Shown: in pieces, positions 15,989 to 23,791 of the stretch | Numbering within the stretch: the first letter of the stretch is position 1 | Layout of the letters: every line of letters begins with the position of its first letter | Assembly (NCBI GenBank): GCA_945874695.1 | Contig: CAMCHP010000017.1 | Span: forward strand, 1 to 45,365 | Source of the DNA: Chryseobacterium gleum | GTDB taxonomy: Bacteria > Bacteroidota > Bacteroidia > Flavobacteriales_D > Sanyastnellaceae | DNA length: 45,365 nt | Direction: 5' to 3' | Notes under the pieces: model-generated | What the model was told of the DNA's origin: nothing | Database searches by the model: none | The model's input: only the letters and a program-made list of their open reading frames with translations | Made by a program: the position numbers and the translations under genes

Positions 15989-16494
15989 AATTAGTAGCAC
16001 TGTTCGCTCTGTTTGCCGCGCTAGGCATAGCTTCTTGCGGTGAGCAAGATCCACATCGGCCAATCAATGAGGCAGAAATGCGTGAACACTTGCTCGATTA
16101 CAACCGAACAAAAGTACACGAAGAAGACAGCCTCATTGAGCGTTTTATACGCAAACACGACTTGCAGTGGACCAAATCAAGCACCGGCATGCGTTTCAGT
16201 GTGGTAGAAGAGGGGCTGGGCCTGTTCCCAAAAGCTGAAGATCAAGTTCAGGTGCGCTACACCATGCACCTGCTCGACAGTACGTTTTGCTACAGCAACG
16301 TCAATGAGGCGCCCTATGTATTCATTGTGAATGGCTCTGACGTTGCCCCTGGATTCCATGAAATGGTGCAATTGCTCAAGCCCGGCGGAAAGGCACAAGC
16401 CATTTGGCCTGCACGCCTTGGTTTCGGCTTGGCCGGTGACTTCGATAAAATTCCGCAAGACGCTGTTTTACTTGTTGATTTGGAGCTCGAATGA
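15985..16494 (+). CDS. FKBP-type peptidyl-prolyl isomerase lipoprotein, GldI-like
   Basis: A 169-residue lipoprotein. The lipobox LGIASC puts the lipid anchor on Cys18. A single FKBP domain follows from about residue 65: VQVRYTMHLLDSTFCYSN, then VAPGFHEMVQLLKPGGKAQAIWPARLGFG and the closing strand AVLLVDLELE. Cis-trans prolyl isomerase activity in the periplasm is expected. Its place directly behind nrnA with a 4-nt overlap resembles the Flavobacterium gliding gene gldI; equivalence is inferred from position and domain content only. It also overlaps the next gene by 4 nt. Confidence 0.82.
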   Translation: MKLVALFALFAALGIASCGEQDPHRPINEAEMREHLLDYNRTKVHEEDSLIERFIRKHDLQWTKSSTGMRFSVVEEGLGLFPKAEDQVQVRYTMHLLDSTFCYSNVNEAPYVFIVNGSDVAPGFHEMVQLLKPGGKAQAIWPARLGFGLAGDFDKIPQDAVLLVDLELE

Positions 16495-17378
16495 TTCGGA
16501 GTGCAGGATTCGGTTTGTGCTTGGTGTTGCTCTTTTTATCCTGCGACCGCAGGGATGCATGGGTCGAGGTCTCACCTGGCCTGCAAAAACGTCTGTTGGG
16601 TTTTGATGACCAGCAGCGCGCGATCAAGGATGGCATTTATGCCGAATTGGGTCTGCACTTAAAGTGTTTTGGTGAGGAAAGCGCATGGTGCAGCCATACA
16701 CTTGAATTGTTGCCCAATCAGAATCTGTGGATGGCTGAATCAAATTTCGGTCAAGAACTGCTGACTATGCACGCCGGTGACAGTGTGCTCTTTAAGACGC
16801 TCCTTGATGCAGTCGCGCAGCCGGTCTTCATACCATTCGTAACCCGTTGTGCCTGCACATCATCTGAGAACCCGATTCAGTTGCTTGTCGCCGTGCGCGA
16901 AGTATTCGATTCAACGCGCTATGCCGAGAGCCCGCGCAATAAGCGCATCTTGCTGCTCGAACAAGAGCGCGAGGAAATTGAACGGGTGTTGGCCCAGAAT
17001 CAACTTACAGATTTGGTCACGGCAGATTGGGGTGGCTGGCACATGATTTTGAAGGAAGGAGTGGGCCATCCGCCCGTTCAGGGCGAAGAAATTGCCCTAG
17101 CCTACAAAGGAAGTACACTTGACGGTTTGGTGTTTGACGATGCTTCAGACAGCACCCAATGGCTCTATTTCCCCTATGGAAAGCCTGATCAAGTGATTCG
17201 AGGCATCGAGATCGCTGTATCGACCATGCTGCCAGGCGAACGTCGCCGCGTATGGTTAACCTCTGATTTAGCCTTTGGAGCCCGCGGCTCACGCGGAATT
17301 GTAAAACCGTTTGCGCCGGTAGTTTTTGAGCTGGAACGCATACCGTGGGCTGTGAAAGATACCGCGGTCGTCAACTAA
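16491..17378 (+). CDS. second FKBP-type lipoprotein, larger
   Basis: A 295-residue lipoprotein with lipobox LLFLSC (Cys18). The C-terminal 110 residues form an FKBP domain: GEEIALAYKGSTLDGLVFDD, then DQVIRGIEIAVSTMLPGERR and LAFGARG. The N-terminal half (about 40-165) also contains an FKBP-like segment, LLTMHAGDSVLFKTLLDAV, so this may be two FKBP domains, the first degenerate. Start overlaps the preceding stop by 4 nt, so nrnA and both lipoproteins are one coupled operon. A copy of the dispersed palindrome (17067-17088) lies at the beginning of the C-terminal domain and reads GHPPVQGEE. Confidence 0.8.
   Translation: MIRSAGFGLCLVLLFLSCDRRDAWVEVSPGLQKRLLGFDDQQRAIKDGIYAELGLHLKCFGEESAWCSHTLELLPNQNLWMAESNFGQELLTMHAGDSVLFKTLLDAVAQPVFIPFVTRCACTSSENPIQLLVAVREVFDSTRYAESPRNKRILLLEQEREEIERVLAQNQLTDLVTADWGGWHMILKEGVGHPPVQGEEIALAYKGSTLDGLVFDDASDSTQWLYFPYGKPDQVIRGIEIAVSTMLPGERRRVWLTSDLAFGARGSRGIVKPFAPVVFELERIPWAVKDTAVVN
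17067..17088 (+). repeat. dispersed palindrome, copy in FKBP gene
   Basis: CATC, stem CGCCC, loop GTTCA, stem GGGCG, then AAGA. In frame inside the second FKBP lipoprotein. Member of the family described in the findings. Confidence 0.7.
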
Positions 17379-17398
17379 AATACCGCAATTGAGGGAGT

Positions 17399-17427
17399 TT
17401 GGTTCAAGCATCCATCCCTTACCTTTG
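17399..17427 (+). promoter_or_regulatory. complete Bacteroidetes promoter of the CxxCH protein
   Basis: TTG 17399-17401 (preceded by T), 18-nt spacer, TACCTTTG 17420-17427. The ATG at 17447 lies 19 nt after the box. The best-formed coding-gene promoter in the window. Confidence 0.75.
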
Positions 17428-17446
17428 TCAATTCGAAATCAGAACC

Positions 17447-17971
17447 ATGAAATCACCCCTCGTAATTTGGATCGCTCTTTTTCTTTTGACTGTTTTTATA
17501 GTTTTTCAAGCCTTCACCCTTGATCAGGTGCGTTCAGAGTTGCAAACCCTGCAAAGCAGCGCCGCTGCTGATGTGCCGCACGCTGAGTTAGCCGAGTACA
17601 TGGGCAGCATGCAACAATTCATGAACAAATTGTGGTTCTCAGGAAGTGCAGGCAATACAGAGCTGGCGAAGTTTTACCACCACGAGGTCGAAGAGGTACT
17701 CGAAGAGCTTATTGAAGAAAACATTGAAGATGAAGGTCATGCCGTGTCAGAGTTGGCACGTACCATGCTACTTCCAGCGGTCGAAGAACTTGACACAGCG
17801 ATTGCGTCAGCCGATAGCGCAACATTCCGCGGGGCATACGTGGGTGTAGTGAACGCTTGCAACGCATGCCACCAAGTAACTGAGCATGCCATGATCGCCA
17901 TTAAGTTGCCCACTTTGCCCTTTATCGACAACCAAGCGTTCGCTAAACTACCTGCCGGCGCAGCATTGTAA
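17447..17971 (+). CDS. membrane-anchored protein with single CxxCH haem-type motif
   Basis: A 174-residue protein. An N-terminal membrane anchor (residues 4-23, LVIWIALFLLTVFIVFQAF) is followed by an alpha-helical periplasmic domain. A single CNACH motif at 138-142, near the end of the last helix, fits covalent haem c attachment as in four-helix cytochrome c' or c556-like proteins. The downstream Met is not clearly positioned as an axial ligand. Start ATG 17447 follows a full promoter; the longer frame from 17399 includes the promoter and is rejected. It could take part in electron transfer, but no partner genes adjoin it. Confidence 0.65.
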   Translation: MKSPLVIWIALFLLTVFIVFQAFTLDQVRSELQTLQSSAAADVPHAELAEYMGSMQQFMNKLWFSGSAGNTELAKFYHHEVEEVLEELIEENIEDEGHAVSELARTMLLPAVEELDTAIASADSATFRGAYVGVVNACNACHQVTEHAMIAIKLPTLPFIDNQAFAKLPAGAAL

Positions 17972-17980
17972 GTTTTTTGG

Positions 17981-18001
17981 TTTCGGCCTAACGGCCGGAT
18001 G
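17981..18001 (-). repeat. dispersed palindrome at the PTP gene end
   Basis: Minus strand: CATC, CGGCC, loop GTTA, GGCCG, AAA. It overlaps the end of the phosphatase gene and supplies its last codons and the TAG stop. Nearly identical to the copy at 28924-28945. Confidence 0.75.
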
Positions 18002-18464
18002 CGATCATCTTGTTCACCACCCGTTCGGTTGCGGTGTTTAGCAGTTTACACACTTCGAGAAAATCGGAGTAATCGCCATAGTATGGATCGGGTACATCGC
18101 GGGGTTCGGTGATGCCTGCGAATTCAAGGTAGAGATGCACCTTGCTGCGGTGTGATTCAGTCTTTGCCAAGGCTAAAATGTCGAGGTAGTTGCTGTGATC
18201 CATGGCAAAAATGTAATCAAACTGATCGAAATCTGAAGCAAGGAATTGCCGTGCGCGCAAGTAAGCGATGTCGAAGTGGTTTGCCTTTGCCGCGCGAATC
18301 GCTCGTGGATCAGGCGATTCACCCTGATGCCAGTTGCTCGTTCCACATGAGTCGGTTTTGGCAAACAGCCCAAGTTCAGCAGATTTTTGAATGAACACGC
18401 CTTCTGCCAAGGGCGAGCGGCAAATGTTTCCTAAACAAACCATGAGAATGCGAAGCGGTTCCAT
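17988..18464 (-). CDS. low-molecular-weight protein tyrosine phosphatase
   Basis: A 158-residue cytoplasmic phosphatase of the LMW-PTP/arsenate-reductase fold. The P-loop C-x5-R is CLGNICRSP with Cys10 and Arg16 near the N-terminus. The general acid is Asp126 in DVPDPYYG. Length and motif order are standard. Substrates are unknown; in other bacteria such enzymes regulate polysaccharide export kinases, but no such kinase is in the window. The last residues SGR and the stop codon are encoded by the palindromic repeat 17981-18001, so the native C-terminus may have been trimmed or extended by it. Confidence 0.92.
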   Translation of the reverse strand: MEPLRILMVCLGNICRSPLAEGVFIQKSAELGLFAKTDSCGTSNWHQGESPDPRAIRAAKANHFDIAYLRARQFLASDFDQFDYIFAMDHSNYLDILALAKTESHRSKVHLYLEFAGITEPRDVPDPYYGDYSDFLEVCKLLNTATERVVNKMIASGR

Positions 18465-18561
18465 ACTATGAAATGTAGGTTTTTACTGTCAATGCTATCG
18501 GCCAAGAACTGACGACCATGGGCATGCACATGGCGTAAAAGTACCAAGCAATTAGGCAAGC

Positions 18562-18750
18562 ATGAAGCGGTTAAAGAACGTGTACACCTTCGCATTGATT
18601 CTGGCAATGGCAGTAATGATTGTCGGAAGTTCAGGGTGTAAGGTTCATAAGAACGATTTCCACAAGAAGAAGTGGGCGATTAAGAAAGGGCATCCGCCGA
18701 TTCAGCGGTACTACAACAAGTGGTCGCCATTGAATCCGCATCGCAAATAA
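18562..18750 (+). CDS. small basic lipoprotein-like protein
   Basis: A 62-residue protein with a signal sequence and possible lipobox (VGSSGC, Cys26), then a short lysine- and histidine-rich tail (HKKKWAIKKGHPPIQRYYNKW). Short secreted basic proteins of this kind occur in Bacteroidetes without known function. An intrinsic terminator follows 20 nt after the stop, which supports a real transcript. I found no exact promoter box. It sits between the LMW phosphatase and dnaA. Confidence 0.6.
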   Translation: MKRLKNVYTFALILAMAVMIVGSSGCKVHKNDFHKKKWAIKKGHPPIQRYYNKWSPLNPHRK

Positions 18751-18770
18751 AACGTGAATGATCGAAACAA

Positions 18771-18803
18771 AAAACCCGGTTGAACCGGGTTTTCTGTTTT
18801 TGT
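18771..18803. terminator. bidirectional terminator between the small lipoprotein and dnaA
   Basis: Stem AAAACCCGGT/ACCGGGTTTT with loop TGA. Plus strand continues TTTTCTGTTTTT; minus strand continues TTTTTTGTTT. It serves both convergent genes. Confidence 0.9.
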
Positions 18804-18804
18804 C

Positions 18805-20235
18805 TTATTGCAAGCTCAATTTTTTCTCGAGGTCATCGAGGTATTTTCTAAAGAGCTTATCGGTTTCTTGAAGATTGTTTACCGTGCGGCACGCGTGAAG
18901 TACTGTGGCGTGATCTTTACCGCCGCAGTGCAAGCCGATGTTTGCCAACGACGATTTGGTCATCTTTTTGGCAAAATACATGGCGATTTGACGTGCCTGA
19001 ACAATTTCGCGTTTCCGGGTTTTTGATTTGAGCAGTTCAATAGGCAAATCGAAATAGTCGCACACCACTTTTTGGATGTAGTCGATGCTAACTTCGCGTG
19101 CCGTATTCTTCACGAACTTATCAATCATTTGTTTCGCGAGATCGATGGTGATGGCTTTTTTATTCAATGATGCTTGAGCGATCAAAGAAATAAGCGCACC
19201 CTCGAGTTCGCGAATGTTTGATGTGATGCTGTAGGCCAGATATTCGACCACATCTTTTGACAGCTCGATACCATCAGCGTACATCTTCTTCTCAAGAATG
19301 GCAATTCGAGTTTCGAGCGATGGTACTTGAAGATCGGCACTGAGGCCCCATTTGAAGCGTGAAAGCAAGCGTTGCTCCATGCCTTGCATTTCTACGGGCG
19401 GCTTGTCGCTAGTGAGAACGATTTGCTTACCCGTTTGGTGCAGATGGTTGAAGATGTGAAAGAAAACATCTTGCGTTTTCTCTTTGCCGCTGAAGAATTG
19501 AACATCGTCAACAATAAGCACATCGATCATTTGATAGAAGTGACTGAAGTCGTTAACGCTGTTGTTCTTTACAGCGTCGATGAATTGATGCGTGAACTTC
19601 TCAGAAGATACGTACAATACAGTTTTCTCAGGGTAGAGATTCTTGATTTCAATTCCGATCGCGTGGGAGAGGTGTGTTTTACCAATACCTACGCCACCGT
19701 AAATGAGGAGGGGGTTGAACGAAGTTCCGCCTGGTTTTTTTGCCACCGCATAGCCCGCTGAACGCGCAAGGCGGTTGCAATCGCCCTCGATAAAGTTTTC
19801 AAAAGAATAGTTAGGATTCAGGTTTGAATCGATGTTCAACTTCCGCAGGCCGGGAATGATGAATGGATTCTTAATGGGTGAGTCGCTCATGTCGAGCGGC
19901 ATCGCCACCGAAGGATTCTTGATCGCCTTTTTGTTGGTCGTTGGGACCTTCACGGTGTATGGATTCGCATTATCGAAGTTGTTCTCCATGATAATGCTGT
20001 ACTCCAAACGACCATCGGCGCCGAGTTCCTTACGGATAATTTTTTTAAGCAATGGCACGTAGTGCTCTTCTAGCCACTCATAGAAGAACTGCGACGGAAC
20101 CTGAATCGTTAACACATTCTTTTCCAGTTTTACCGGCTTGATGGGCTCAAACCAAGTCTTGAACGCCTGCATACTTACATTGTCTTTGATGATGTCAATG
20201 CAGTTCTTCCAAACTTGATTGTGATCCTTAGTCAT
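18805..20235 (-). CDS. dnaA: chromosomal replication initiator protein DnaA
   Basis: Initiates chromosome replication by binding oriC boxes and opening the duplex. 476 residues with all four domains: N-terminal domain I (1-85), a short linker, the AAA+ domain with Walker A GGVGIGKTH at 180-188 and Walker B VLIVDDVQF ending near 247, and domain IV with the DNA-binding signature GGKDHATVLHACRTV close to the C-terminus. In many Bacteroidetes dnaA is not next to dnaN or oriC, and here the neighbours are a thioesterase and a small lipoprotein. The upstream 378 bp contain no TTATCCACA-like box that I can find. Confidence 0.97.
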   Translation of the reverse strand: MTKDHNQVWKNCIDIIKDNVSMQAFKTWFEPIKPVKLEKNVLTIQVPSQFFYEWLEEHYVPLLKKIIRKELGADGRLEYSIIMENNFDNANPYTVKVPTTNKKAIKNPSVAMPLDMSDSPIKNPFIIPGLRKLNIDSNLNPNYSFENFIEGDCNRLARSAGYAVAKKPGGTSFNPLLIYGGVGIGKTHLSHAIGIEIKNLYPEKTVLYVSSEKFTHQFIDAVKNNSVNDFSHFYQMIDVLIVDDVQFFSGKEKTQDVFFHIFNHLHQTGKQIVLTSDKPPVEMQGMEQRLLSRFKWGLSADLQVPSLETRIAILEKKMYADGIELSKDVVEYLAYSITSNIRELEGALISLIAQASLNKKAITIDLAKQMIDKFVKNTAREVSIDYIQKVVCDYFDLPIELLKSKTRKREIVQARQIAMYFAKKMTKSSLANIGLHCGGKDHATVLHACRTVNNLQETDKLFRKYLDDLEKKLSLQ

Positions 20236-20613
20236 GAGGTTACAAGAAATTAAGGGTGTTAACTAAATTTTAACTGACGTAAGAGAAACGAGGTAGAGGA
20301 GAGGCTTCTCAATTCAGCGAACAAATATTCTGAGAATATTCTTAAAAAAAAAACCGCAGGGGTATTGATTTTCTCAATTTTTTGTTTGCGAAATGGAAAT
20401 CAGTAAAGTTCAAAAATATCCTGATTTTTCTAATGTTTCAGCTTGTTTGCTCACTTAATTCTCCTTAGCTTACCGCCCACGGGCAAGATATGAACTCCTT
20501 GCTTATGGCTTCACTTAATACGTTGATTGTCGCCTTCAAATTACGACAAATGACAACGCTAAGTACCGATTGCCTTCACCTTTTGTTAATTTAACGGGAA
20601 TCCAATCTTTACA
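20236..20613. other. 378-bp AT-rich divergent spacer upstream of dnaA
   Basis: The spacer separates dnaA (minus) from the thioesterase (plus). It contains a perfect inverted repeat AATATTCT-G-AGAATATT at 20324-20340, followed at once by a run of ten A. No DnaA box, gene, tRNA or terminator is visible. Confidence 0.55.
20324..20340. promoter_or_regulatory. 8+8 inverted repeat, possible operator
   Basis: AATATTCT and AGAATATT with one base between them, about 90 bp upstream of dnaA. Perfect symmetry with a 1-nt centre suits a dimeric regulator. There is no T tail, so it is not a terminator for either flanking gene. Regulator unknown. Confidence 0.4.
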
Positions 20614-21030
20614 ATGTACACTACACGCATATCGCTCCGCGTTCGCTACGCCGAAACTGATCAAATGGGCTTCGCATACTACGGCTCGTACATGGCATGG
20701 CTCGAAGTCGGCCGCGTTGAGGCCCTGCGAGAATTGGGAATCGTGTACCGAGATCTGGAGTTGGAAGATATTCTCCTCCCTGTTTCTGAAGTGAACATTC
20801 GCTATTTACGTCCCGTTCGCTACGATGACGAAATCACCATCGAAACTACAATCACTGAAGCTCCGTCAGCACGCATAAAATTCGCATACAGCATTATTGT
20901 TGATAACACCGTGGTTTCTGAGGCTGAAACCACGCTGTTTTTTATGGATCGCACTTCATTTCGCCCGATGCGCTGCCCACATTCGATCCTTGATGCACTC
21001 GCTCCTTACTTCAACGAAAACACCAATTGA
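20614..21030 (+). CDS. acyl-CoA thioesterase, YbgC/4HBT family
   Basis: A 138-residue hotdog-fold thioesterase. The signature YAETDQMGFAYYGSYMAW holds the catalytic Asp of the 4-hydroxybenzoyl-CoA thioesterase class, followed by the long central helix (WLEVGRVEALRELG). It hydrolyses an acyl-CoA; the substrate is not predictable. Its YbgC relatives are often linked to the Tol-Pal envelope system, but no tol genes are here. It is convergent with the glycosyltransferase at 21047 with a 16-bp gap. Confidence 0.88.
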   Translation: MYTTRISLRVRYAETDQMGFAYYGSYMAWLEVGRVEALRELGIVYRDLELEDILLPVSEVNIRYLRPVRYDDEITIETTITEAPSARIKFAYSIIVDNTVVSEAETTLFFMDRTSFRPMRCPHSILDALAPYFNENTN

Positions 21031-21046
21031 GCGTTATACCATATTA

Positions 21047-22162
21047 TTAAACTGCGTCGATCACCTGTTTGAAGGCTGCTTGGTAAGTCAAACGCATGTT
21101 TGACCAGTCGTACCTCAGCACAGTATCTGCATACTCGAAACGTTTTGCACCATCCCAAGCCTTGATTAACTTGTGCAAGGCAGGGTAGAGCTGTTGGTCC
21201 GCATAAAAATACCGCGGGTCGTCCAAGTGCTCTTCATATGCTAATCCATAAGGAAGCAAGGGCTGAACGCCACATGACATGGCTTCAACAACTGAAATCC
21301 CAAAGAAATCTTGAACAGAGGTCACTGGCAAAATGTGTGAGCGATGCAGCCATTGCGCATATTCATGCCGTGATTCGCAGTAACCGAATTGCAAAATCCG
21401 ATCACCGAAATAGGAACGGGCTTGTTCAAATATGGGCGGGTTTTCTATGAATGTTTCTCCCGTTAATACAAGGTCGAACGGTACACCTGCAGCATCCAAT
21501 TGAAATAACACGTCGAAAAAAGCATTGGGATTCTTATCATATTCCCACCGGTGATTCCAAAGTATGATCGGGCGCGCTGCCTTAGTTGTTGACTTGCCGC
21601 CATCCGCCCGAAGGGCTAAAAGATCTAAGCCTAAATGCACAACACTTGACTTCGCGGCAATTTGGTCTACCGTGTGCAACATCGGGTAATCAGGAAAGTC
21701 GTTCAGAAATTGTGGCAGTGCCGCTATAAATTGGTCGCGATGTCGGTCACTGTTGAACCAAACTTGGTCTGCTGCCAGCGCCGAAGCGTAATGTATAAAT
21801 GCATAGTGCCGGTCGCGCTTCAACTGAACATCGGGGTCAGTAGGCGACCAGGGGTACACCAATTGGTTCTCGTGGAAATAATAAATCAGTGGTATGTTTT
21901 TCGCCTCTGGCGGATGCAGGGCCTTAAACACGCAAAGGTCAACCATGCTCGAAACCAACAGTGCATCTGGACGCGGTTTGCCGGTTCGCAAGGATGTTGT
22001 AAACTGCTCCGAAAAATGGATGGCGGCTCCATGCATGCGCCATTTCCAATGCCGACCTTCGAGGGTGTACAAATCGACCTCGCAGGAAAGGTGTTGCTTA
22101 AGGCCATCGGCCCATTGGCGGTGTGAACCTGTGTAAAATGCTTCGAACACTGCAATATGCAT
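21047..22162 (-). CDS. tRNA-queuosine alpha-mannosyltransferase-like glycosyltransferase (DUF3524)
   Basis: A 371-residue GT-B glycosyltransferase. The N-terminal region fits the DUF3524 / GTDC1 (QTMAN) type: FEAFYTGSHRQWADGL (6-20) and FHENQLVYP (96-104), the two blocks I associate with that family. The C-terminal half has a GT4 donor site with SVQDFFGISVVEAMSCG. Animal QTMAN mannosylates queuosine in tRNA-Asp; the role of bacterial relatives is not settled. Start is ATG 22162; a TTG five codons earlier is less likely. It is the last gene of a long minus-strand run, 19 nt behind the preceding stop. Two candidate palindromes lie inside it (21601, 21898). Confidence 0.75.
   Translation of the reverse strand: MHIAVFEAFYTGSHRQWADGLKQHLSCEVDLYTLEGRHWKWRMHGAAIHFSEQFTTSLRTGKPRPDALLVSSMVDLCVFKALHPPEAKNIPLIYYFHENQLVYPWSPTDPDVQLKRDRHYAFIHYASALAADQVWFNSDRHRDQFIAALPQFLNDFPDYPMLHTVDQIAAKSSVVHLGLDLLALRADGGKSTTKAARPIILWNHRWEYDKNPNAFFDVLFQLDAAGVPFDLVLTGETFIENPPIFEQARSYFGDRILQFGYCESRHEYAQWLHRSHILPVTSVQDFFGISVVEAMSCGVQPLLPYGLAYEEHLDDPRYFYADQQLYPALHKLIKAWDGAKRFEYADTVLRYDWSNMRLTYQAAFKQVIDAV
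21601..21620 (+). repeat. possible dispersed palindrome, decayed
   Basis: CATC, CGCCC, loop GAA, GGGCT (outer pair lost), then AAAA. In the mannosyltransferase-like gene, reading ALRADGG on the coding strand. Confidence 0.4.
21898..21916 (-). repeat. dispersed palindrome, short-stem copy
   Basis: Minus strand: CATC, CGCC, loop AGA, GGCG, AAAA. In frame within the mannosyltransferase-like gene, where it reads HPPEAKN. Same flanks as the other copies but a 4-bp stem. Confidence 0.5.
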
Positions 22163-22181
22163 GCGCGAAAGGTACAACGCT

Positions 22182-22724
22182 TCAATGTTCTTCGCGCGCG
22201 AGTGACACCGATGTTTTTATCGCGGCTAAAAATGCTTCAAAAGCACTGCGGCGATAGTCAGCATCAAACTGCATTCGCCCGAAGTTGTCATGGTATGCTG
22301 CATGTGCGAAGGGGGTATGTTCAAAAGCTGACTCAGCAAGCACATCGTTGGTTGTGAACAAGGTTACATCAGCGTACAAACGTACAACCTCGGTTTTAGT
22401 TTGTGCAGCGAGACCTGAGGCATCAATGGTTATAGTTCGCGTGAGGTAACCAGATTTCTTGAAGGTGACCACGTAGTTTTTGCCGGCATCCAACAAGGCC
22501 GCATACTTTCCGTTCGTTGGGCTGTATTGATCGTGGTAAACAATGCCATCGCTGGTGATCAGCACATGAACGCCTGACAAAGTTTCTAATGACGGACTGC
22601 CATCGTTGAGGAGAACATCGATTTTATTGCCAAAAACATTGCCATAGAGAAGAATCTGTGAATCAGGACTGCCCCAGGAACCGATTGAAATCAATATGCC
22701 AATAAGGAGAGCGAGAGTTTTCAT
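22182..22724 (-). CDS. secreted protein with carboxypeptidase-regulatory-like domain
   Basis: A 180-residue exported protein with signal peptide MKTLALLIGILISIGSWGS. Residues about 30-115 look like a small beta-sandwich of the carboxypeptidase-regulatory/PEGA type: VHVLITSDGIVYHDQYSPTN, then YAALLDAGKNYVVTFKKSGY, the classic GxYxxxVxxxGY pattern. The C-terminal part (VTLFTTNDVLAES onward) has no match I know. Function is unknown; such domains usually mediate folding or surface display. Start ATG 22724 is preferred over the upstream start because the signal peptide begins there. Confidence 0.65.
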   Translation of the reverse strand: MKTLALLIGILISIGSWGSPDSQILLYGNVFGNKIDVLLNDGSPSLETLSGVHVLITSDGIVYHDQYSPTNGKYAALLDAGKNYVVTFKKSGYLTRTITIDASGLAAQTKTEVVRLYADVTLFTTNDVLAESAFEHTPFAHAAYHDNFGRMQFDADYRRSAFEAFLAAIKTSVSLAREEH

Positions 22725-22798
22725 GAGGGTGTTGTAGGTGAAATCTGACATGTATACTTCACCAGCCCCTACAAGGTTACAAATCAGCTTAAAAGATG

Positions 22799-23791
22799 TC
22801 AGTTGTCATGCTCGCGCACGCCCAAATCTTTTTCAGGCTGGATCTCCAGTTCCTGCTTGATCTCGTCTTGAAAAACTTCAATATCGATGCTATCGAGGTT
22901 CTCAAGGTCGGGTTGACCGCCATCAACCCAAGCAGTGTACCAAAACGAACCAACGGTTAAAATGGTCGCTCGCATCCTACGCTCGATTTGCCCGTCGAGC
23001 ATTTGCTGATATTCACGACTGTATTCTTCACTGTACACCTGCGTCACCACCCGACCACGCTCTTCATAGGCATATTTGCGGTCGCTTTCAAAGCGGTCGT
23101 TGAGCATACGTTCGAATGACAGCACACTGTCAACGCCACTGTGACTGGCTTCAACAACGTCCCATGCTGTCGAAAGTGGGCCTTCAATGTAGTAAGCCTG
23201 TCCTACAAATAGATCATACTCCGTTGAAAACAATTCTGGAATTCGGCTCTCCCAAAAGCCATGTATACCCTTCTGATTCGTGAGTTGGCCGTTGTAATTC
23301 TCAGTGGTGTGTAAGGGCACGTGCGCGTCGCCAATGTAATGCCCGATTTCTGCTGAGAGCCGAAGTATTTTCTGAACATCCCGATCGCGGAAGGCGCCGG
23401 TGAGTCGTTTGTGCATTTGCTCAATGTGCCACGGCACAATGCCGTAACTGCGCAAGGTGTCTTCAGAATATTGGTTTACCGCGTCATTCCATAGGCGCGG
23501 AACATACAAGAAAGGATTGCAGCGCGGGTTGCCTTTGCAGTAGTGATCAATGTCGATGTAGTGCCGTTCGGCTTCACCTTTAACGCCATAGCGCCGTTTG
23601 TCGGGATCAACAGCATGCTCGCTTATAAATTCGATGTGCTTCTTGTAAAACCCGAACAACTCGGGTGGCAATGTGTAAACCGCTAACTCATTGATGCGCC
23701 GGTGCGCAAAGAACCCCCATGGTGCCGATGCAGTAGCAGGCAAACAGCCTAGAAATATTACAAAAAGAATGCCTTTAAACCACGGGTTCAT
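22799..23791 (-). CDS. secreted zinc-dependent phospholipase C / S1-P1 nuclease-like protein
   Basis: A 330-residue exported protein of the phospholipase C/P1 nuclease superfamily. After the signal peptide (ending ATASA), the mature N-terminus APWGFFAHRRIN supplies the first Trp and His metal ligands. HYIGDAHVPLHTTENYNG around residue 155 supplies the HxxxD and HxxxH zinc ligands. A trinuclear zinc hydrolase of phosphodiesters is expected; nuclease versus phospholipase cannot be told apart. Its start overlaps the end of comB by 17 nt, so the two are cotranscribed. Confidence 0.82.
   Translation of the reverse strand: MNPWFKGILFVIFLGCLPATASAPWGFFAHRRINELAVYTLPPELFGFYKKHIEFISEHAVDPDKRRYGVKGEAERHYIDIDHYCKGNPRCNPFLYVPRLWNDAVNQYSEDTLRSYGIVPWHIEQMHKRLTGAFRDRDVQKILRLSAEIGHYIGDAHVPLHTTENYNGQLTNQKGIHGFWESRIPELFSTEYDLFVGQAYYIEGPLSTAWDVVEASHSGVDSVLSFERMLNDRFESDRKYAYEERGRVVTQVYSEEYSREYQQMLDGQIERRMRATILTVGSFWYTAWVDGGQPDLENLDSIDIEVFQDEIKQELEIQPEKDLGVREHDN

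Noticed and set aside
16422-16439. TTTCGGC-TTG-GCCGGTGA in the first FKBP gene as a palindrome copy
   Set aside because: The left flank of the family (GATG on this strand) is missing, and it encodes the ordinary FKBP segment GFGLAGD.
18688-18706. CATCCGCCGATTCAGCGG in the small lipoprotein gene as a palindrome copy
   Set aside because: The stem is out of register with the family and the right flank is not A-rich.
20236-20613. oriC next to dnaA
   Set aside because: AT-rich, but no TTATCCACA-like DnaA boxes were found on either strand, and the usual dnaN or rpmH neighbours are absent.
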